Source of the DNA: Phoebastria nigripes
Lineage: Eukaryota > Chordata > Aves > Procellariiformes > Diomedeidae
Assembly: GCA_035582835.1 (NCBI GenBank)
Contig: JAYKAV010002639.1
Coordinates: forward strand, 68,868-132,867
Reading direction: 5' to 3'
DNA length: 64,000 nt
Shown here: positions 59,201-64,000 of the stretch, in pieces
Layout of the letters: each line of letters starts with the position of its first letter
Position numbering within the stretch: the first letter of the stretch is position 1
Made by a program: the position numbers and the translations under genes
The notes under the pieces: model-generated
Database searches by the model: none
Told to the model about the DNA's origin: nothing
What the model saw: only the letters and a program-made list of their open reading frames with translations

Positions 59201-62200
59201 AAAGAAATGGTTAATGAGAGTCTTGATGTATGCTCGTACCTCCTAACAGTCCATCCATCATAGTGTCCCAGACAGTTAAGGGTGATAAGCATCTACAGTC
59301 AGCACGTACCCCAGCTAGGCATCTGGTACCTGTGCTCCAGCCTCTCATCCCCTCACTCTCTCTGTTCTGTTTGGCATGAGACAGACAGAATGACAACCTA
59401 AAAATCTACAGTGAAGAAGTTTCTGCTGCTTACTGTCCATTTGAGAAATAACAGAACTATATGTAACAGTTAAGAAAGGTAAAAAGCAGATTTGTACTCA
59501 GCAAATGTAAGGATACTTTGGGGGTATTTCTTAAAATACTTGTTAGTTTAAAAAAGGTGATGCCTTATGCAAGTTTCTATCCTTCTTATTCAAAGATATA
59601 TTGAAATTGGAAGATTTTGTAACTTAGTGAGCAAAACTTCAAAATCTTTCTTTTTAACTGACTGTATGGATGTGCATCCATAACTGTGACTCCTAAATAA
59701 CAGTTTCGAAATATGGAGAATATTGCACATATATCCAAGGATATATCCCAGTACAGACAAACTCTAAGCCAGAGCCCACTGGATATAGTTTGTGAGCTGG
59801 TTTGTTTGTTTTGTTAAAAAACTCTGACTGGTACAACAANTATTATCACTGTTATTTTTAAAGAAGATGGCCAATGCTAATTGTTAGATACAGTGATTAA
59901 AGAAGTGTCATCTCCACTCCACTCCCCGAATAAATCATAGGTGGTAAATATAAAATCAGTTTGCTTCTAGAGAAAGAGAAAAAAATGTTACTTTTGAGCA
60001 GCTGGGCTGAGTAAGAGAGATTGGTTTCCCCATTGATTTTACTTTCCCTGCAGCCTTCAAAGCAGATTCTGTGCTCTGAAGTGCTGCATATACTTACAGC
60101 ACTCTATAAATAAATGCTACTATGTGCATCTATTTCTGATTAAAATCCTGTGTAAATATATATGGAAATTAGGTGCTGCCCCCAGGCATCCTGACAAGCT
60201 CTAATGCAAGCTTCTGCTGCTGCAAAGGTTATGCACTTCCAATCTCACAGACTTCCTACGATAGCAACAACAAGGGTTAAGGAAATTGTTCTATGGATTA
60301 ATTAAAAATAAATATATAGAATAGCCAGCTGATTTCTAAAGAGGCCTTAGATAAGCTTGCAACAACTAGAACCATATGGAGATTGTGAAAAGATACTAAT
60401 TTTACAGTGGTCTAGAATGGTACTAGCTACAAGTGATGTTAGCAAATGCAGCTAAGAACAAACTGCCAGCAGTGAGAGTCATTAGTAGAAAAGCTACAAG
60501 GCAAACACAAGCTCCAGCTGTGGAGTGATTTAAAATTGGATGGAACAAAGCACTAAAAATTATACCGCAGGGAACTACTCTGAAAAAAAAAAAACTTCAT
60601 GTTGTTTTTCTCAGAGTTCCCTAGAGCTAACACTTCGCTAACACCGAGAAACCCACAACTTAAGCAGCATTTCACAGTCCCTCAAGTAAGGAGGAAGAAC
60701 TAACATTTCCATCCTCCAACGCATGGCATCTCTGAAACAGCAAAAGATTACTGTGAAATTATTATAACTATAATAAGACACTGAATGCTCACATTGTAAA
60801 AACGGTCCACTCTCCACCTAGGTTACACCACCACTGCTTACCTGCTCCTATTGCATTTCTGAATCTGGCTGCATATACCCAAATATAACCATCTGTTTGT
60901 CCAGGTCATACTTAATTTTGCAATTATTGTTTCTAGCCTGGAGTACCGCGCACAGCCCCTCTAAAGCACACTCACTTATTTAACATCCTGCCTACTCCTT
61001 TTGTGCCATCCGCCATGTGTTGAATGCTCCATGCTATCCTAATTCAATCAGGCTCATGTCAAAACCGGAAGGCAGTTATTCANATTCACTGTAGGGTAAA
61101 TATCTGCAACTATCTTTCCTAATCTATCCACACTCTGAAGAGCTATTTAATTGCAGCGAGGATGAAAATACCCCATGATCTGATAGTTCACTATGGTGGC
61201 GGGTACAAAGCTTATTGTTTTCTCTACTAATAAAAATGAATGTGTAATGAGTTGGCTTGTCTTCTCCTGTTCCTCTTAAAATCCACCAGACTTTAAACTC
61301 CTATTAACTCACTTATTAGAAACCGAAGGCATTCAACCTGTAATCCCATACAAAAATGCACCGTTTCTGACTGAACAAGTAATTCTGATGGCAATGGAAT
61401 CGTGCTCCCCATGACAGACATGCACCCTGCCATGCGTTCAGGAAAAACATAGAGAGCGGGATCACATATCTAGCCCACAGCAGCTTCCGTGTCTCCTTGC
61501 CACCTAGTCCTACAGCTGCAACATGAGCTTTTTCTAAATCAGGGGTTAAGGGGTCTTTTTTATTGCCTTGTTTATTCCTGAACAAATACTTTATTTAGCT
61601 ACTACATAAACAGACACAGCATCACTATCAGTTTTAAAAGAAAACAGTAAATCCTATTTTGTTGGGGAAAAAGAAAAGTGGGAGTCAGCACTTATCTTCA
61701 AATGCATGCAGCATTTGAGATGTGGGCACGCAATTCCACTGTAAGCACATCACTGTTTAGGCTGAGTAACTTACTCTCTTACTTTGCATTTACTAACACT
61801 GAACTGCACTGTAACATCATGCAGTATCATGAAACCCTTCTGCAATTCTTTCTCTCTTACTACATTGAATAATTTGGTGTTGATAGCAAACTCTGTCATC
61901 TCCCTTTTCCCCAGCTCATTTGTGAATACACTAAAAAGGCACAAATGTCCTGGGGAACTTCAATAGTAAGTAACTTTCAAAAGCAACCCCTTATTCCATC
62001 AAAGATCAGCTTTGTTCTGTTTTTGAGTCCTAGATGTGGAACACTGTCCAAAACTTTTATAAAATCCAAAAACATCAGCAGCACAATTGCTAGGACAAAT
62101 ATCACCCTTACGGAGCATTTACAGTGTGGACAAAGCTTTAAAGGCAAGACTATGCTTTTCTCATTGTCATAAGATGACTTCCTGAGGCCAAAAAACTTAT

Positions 62201-63246
62201 TATGGTAGAGGAACTTTTTGAGTCCACAAGGGGCTTCTGTCACTTCAGCTATCTTGACCACGTGTCAAGTTTTTTCATACCTCTCTACTTAAGTGGAACA
62301 AGAAAAAGAGAGGAAAAAGCTCTGTAGGCATTTGTTGCTAAGCTATGGTAATCACATAGTTATACTGACACTTACACACACGTATAGGTTAAGTTACGTT
62401 GCTGTGTACCCCTTTATCAGTTTCATCCGTATGCACGTGAGGATGCTGTATTACATGAACAGATGAAACAGTCGAAGCAGGATGGTTTTCACATGCGAAA
62501 CAAGCAACCTGTTGGAGAGCCCGAGTAGCGACATTCCACTTTTCCTGCTGAGGCTGGCAAAGCTGCAAGCTCCCAAAGACAGGCAGGCTTCCACAGCACT
62601 CCCGAGGCAGACAGCCGAGAGCTCCAAACCCCGTCACTCCTTCGCTTCCCGCCGGCAAGGCGATGCACGCAGCGGCCCATGCACCGGTCCCGGGGCCCCT
62701 CAGCCGGCGCCTTTCCCCTCGGGGCTGCCCCAGCCCGGCCGCCCCTGCTCCCGCCGCCGGCAGGAAGGCACCTTACCCCGCAGGCTGCCGAGCAGGCTAG
62801 GGGAGGCCCCGAGGGCCGGGAGGTGCCGCTTGGACCTCGCAGCTGAGGGGAACTGCCCCGCCCGCGCCTCCCCTCGCCTTCCCCCGGGCGAACCGCCCGC
62901 CCCTACAGAGGACCCCCCGCTCCGCCCCCGGCGCTGCAGGAGGCGGAGGCCGGGCGGCGGCTCTCACCGGGACGCCGCGCTGGCGGGCGCTCTGGGCGAT
63001 GTACTCCAGCCGCCGGGCCACGCTGCTCCGCGCCGCCCCGGCCGCCCCCTTCCGGCTGCCCAGCCGCAGCGACACCCGCGCCCGGTCTGGGCCGGCGCTC
63101 AGCTCCGCGCTGCCGCTGACGTGCACCTCCCGCCCGGACGGTTCCGGGGGGCCGCCGCGTCCCGCTGGGGTTGCGGTTGGGGTCGGGGCCTGGGCCGGGA
63201 CGAGCTCGGCGAAGACGCGGGCGGGGAGCGGCGCGGGCAGCGCCAT
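50021..63246 (-). CDS. IRAK1BP1: IRAK1BP1 (SIMPL), complete, 248 residues, four exons
   Basis: Family knowledge: IRAK1BP1 (SIMPL) binds IRAK1 and supports TNF/IL-1 signalling to NF-kB p65. It has the SIMPL (DUF541) domain, shared with bacterial outer-membrane or periplasmic proteins. Seen: exons on the minus strand at 63246-62968, 55717-55652, 51453-51323 and 50291-50021 join in frame (747 bases with stop). The product begins MALPAPLPARVFAELVP, has REVHVSGSAELSAGPDRARV, the NVTVTEDFSRVENTYQMEAE segment, FSDFGKMQNVCNLLIEKLG, SPPHFYHTPEAVDTLRRQ, and ends GKENRRNKLL, close to mammalian IRAK1BP1 (about 260 residues). The frame is open upstream to 63351, but the ATG at 63246 aligns with the mammalian start and has a strong context (G at -3, G at +4). 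No break was seen. Confidence 0.95.
51323..51453 (-). CDS. IRAK1BP1: IRAK1BP1 exon 3
   Basis: 131 bases between CTCCCAG and GTAAGT. It encodes VCIIFSDFGKMQNVCNLLIE, KLGTSVTISPPHFYHTPEAV and DTL plus two bases of the split Arg codon. Confidence 0.94.
51454..55651 (-). other. IRAK1BP1 intron 2, about 4.2 kb
   Basis: AT-rich. A 170-codon plus-strand open frame at 52076-52588 has no family resemblance and lies on the opposite strand; it is treated as chance. No mobile element was recognised. Confidence 0.55.
55652..55717 (-). CDS. IRAK1BP1: IRAK1BP1 exon 2
   Basis: 66 bases (22 codons, phase 0 both sides) between TTTTAG and GTATGT. It encodes EENVTVTEDFSRVENTYQME then AE, matching the family's 'AENITVTKDFRRVENAYHMEAE'. 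Too short to show as an open frame. Confidence 0.94.
56095..56663 (+). mobile_element. Probable solo LTR of an avian endogenous retrovirus
   Basis: Seen: a GC-richer island of about 570 bases in AT-rich intron. It has TATAAA at 56305-56310, AATAAA at 56602-56607 about 300 bases later, and a terminal segment GATTTTGTGAGCCTCCGCGA then CACA, as in retroviral U5. A 5-base direct repeat CAGGC lies at 56090-56094 and 56662-56666, a possible target duplication, but it leaves AG before the first TG, so the exact ends are uncertain. No gag, pol or env follows. The order promoter, poly(A) signal, U5 is LTR-like; the class is not assigned with confidence (ERVL-like by remembered U5 sequence). Confidence 0.6.
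61880..62270 (-). mobile_element. Decayed CR1-like LINE reverse transcriptase fragment
   Basis: On the minus strand the text reads LDFIKVLDSVPH at about 62040-62075, close to the CR1 RT motif 'LDFSKAFDTVPH'. About 100 bases on, in another frame, it reads EVPQ then LVY, like 'GVPQGS...LF'. Frames are broken between these motifs, so it is an old pseudogene relic. The DNA also resembles the CR1 RT region by eye (CCTGGGGAACTTC, AAAATCCAAAAACATCAGCA on the plus strand). Confidence 0.65.
62968..63246 (-). CDS. IRAK1BP1: IRAK1BP1 exon 1
   Basis: 279 bases (93 codons, phase 0 end) with donor GTGAGA. It encodes MALPAPLPARVFAELVPAQA, an Ala/Pro/Gly-rich linker, then REVHVSGSAELSAGPDRARV and SVARRLEYIAQSARQRGVP, the start of the SIMPL domain. 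Confidence 0.95.
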
Positions 63247-63263
63247 CGCAGCGGGCCTCTCAC

Positions 63264-63277
63264 GGCACCATGGCAAC
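63264..63277 (+). promoter_or_regulatory. Candidate RFX X-box
   Basis: GGCACCATGGCAAC matches the X-box form GTNRCC-N2-RGYAAC at all but one base. It lies 18-31 bases upstream of the IRAK1BP1 start codon. Confidence 0.35.
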
Positions 63278-63398
63278 CAACGCCAGCGTGCCCGGTGCAC
63301 CCTGGGAGGCGCCCACCTGACACCCTCCCTTCCGCTCCCTAGCGCCGTCACCCGGCCGCAGCACGATTGTCACGCGGACGCCAGACCGAGGCGCCTTC

Positions 63399-63473
63399 CC
63401 GCCATGATAGGTACCGAGGCGGAAGTTCCTCTGCCTCCCGCCGAAGGGGATCCGCCATGACAGTTACCGAGGC
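63399..63473. repeat. Duplicated 22-base promoter motif
   Basis: CCGCCATGATAGGTACCGAG(GC) at 63399-63420 and CCGCCATGACAGTTACCGAG(GC) at 63452-63473 agree at 20 of 22 positions, 53 bases apart. The CCGCCAT part resembles a YY1 core. Confidence 0.75.
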
Positions 63474-63559
63474 AGGGCGCCTCCAGCGGTTGTGGAAGGG
63501 GGTTGCGGCGGGCGGTTGGGCTGCAANCGTTGGGAAGGCTGTGGCAGGGGAGGTGTAGG

Positions 63560-63913
63560 TGCACATATTCTGAGGAAAAGATGTCCTGTTTCTGCTATTT
63601 TTGACCTATTGTTATATTTTTCTAGCATATTAAGGTCTGGAGCAACCTGAGACCGTGAGGAGGAGCGCTGGAGAAAGGGCCGTAGTCGCTGTCCATGGAG
63701 GGAAGACTGAGTTTTGTTGTGCCACAGCATGTTTGCTGCTGGTGGCAAGGCCTAGGCAGGGGTGATTAAAAACCATTCTAGCGTCAATGCTGCTGGTTCT
63801 CTCTGGAGGGTTCTTGCAGCACACATGTTGGCTTTGCTCATGTCTGCTGGCTGAGTCCTGCTAATGCTGCTGTCTCCTTAGGAAAGGCAGAGGGGTGCAG
63901 TGTGGCTTCTCAA
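63560..63913. other. Upstream flank of IRAK1BP1, no gene seen
   Basis: Mixed-composition sequence between the CpG island and a CR1 copy, without a recognisable exon. Confidence 0.5.
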
Positions 63914-64000
63914 GAGAATCACAGAATGCTTGAGGTGGGAAGAGACCTCTTGAGAGGGGGTCCAGCCCCTGGCCCAAGCAAGGTCAGCCAGAGCAGGTTG
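63914..64000 (-). mobile_element. CR1 LINE 3' end, antisense, cut by window edge
   Basis: Starts AGAATCACAGAATGCTTGAG and continues GGTGGGAAGAGACCTCTTGA then CCAGCCCCTG, the usual inverted CR1 3' sequence. It continues past the window. Confidence 0.85.

Larger units (their letters stand above)
55718..62967 (-). other. IRAK1BP1 intron 1, about 7.2 kb
   Basis: Holds the probable solo LTR at about 56095-56663, the decayed CR1-like RT fragment at about 61880-62270 and otherwise AT-rich sequence. No further exon was recognised. Confidence 0.55.
62640..63540 (-). promoter_or_regulatory. IRAK1BP1: CpG island and promoter of IRAK1BP1
   Basis: About 900 bases of GC- and CpG-rich sequence spanning IRAK1BP1 exon 1, part of intron 1 and the upstream flank. 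The long open frames on both strands here come from GC richness. No TATA box was seen. It could drive a divergent transcript to the right, but no gene is visible there. Confidence 0.75.

Noticed and set aside
62482..63342. Plus-strand open frame of 286 codons over IRAK1BP1 exon 1
   Set aside because: It is a GC-rich shadow antisense to IRAK1BP1 exon 1, with no recognisable domain.

Overview
This is avian (sauropsid) nuclear DNA. It holds four CR1 LINE 3' ends or fragments with the ATTCTATG-type terminus, a decayed CR1-like reverse transcriptase piece and one probable solo retroviral LTR. Genes are split into many small exons in AT-rich introns, and there are two CpG-island promoters. No bacterial, plasmid or CRISPR features are present.

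Layout: (1) 1-261 is a CR1 3' end inside an intron. (2) 1383-23235 (+) carries the last 16 coding exons of PHIP (pleckstrin homology domain interacting protein, BRWD2/DCAF14), encoding 856 C-terminal residues: the cryptic Tudor region, two bromodomains and a basic tail ending in ANLIGW. The N-terminal WD40 half lies upstream of the window. (3) About 5.7 kb of probable PHIP 3' UTR follows, with several poly(A) signals, the last at 28950. (4) 29-38.5 kb is intergenic, with two CR1 copies. (5) A CpG island at about 38.5-39.2 kb starts a six-coding-exon gene (40783-49322, +) for a 219-residue protein with a YccV/HspQ-like (hemimethylated-DNA-binding type) domain and a hydrophobic N-terminus. I cannot assign it a symbol. 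(6) 50021-63246 (-) is a complete four-exon IRAK1BP1 (SIMPL) gene of 248 residues, with a CpG-island promoter at about 62.6-63.5 kb. Its long first intron holds the LTR and the decayed RT fragment. (7) A CR1 copy runs off the right edge.

PHIP and IRAK1BP1 face each other, as I recall they do on human 6q14, but here a separate YccV-domain gene sits between them. That gene and IRAK1BP1 are tail to tail, with stop codons about 0.7 kb apart and poly(A) signals about 0.55 kb apart. The three genes have unrelated roles (chromatin reading and CUL4 substrate reception; unknown, YccV-type; NF-kB signalling adaptor). They are neighbours, not an operon-like unit. The YccV-domain gene is the most interesting item in the window. 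Gene identities rest on remembered family sequences, not on a search.
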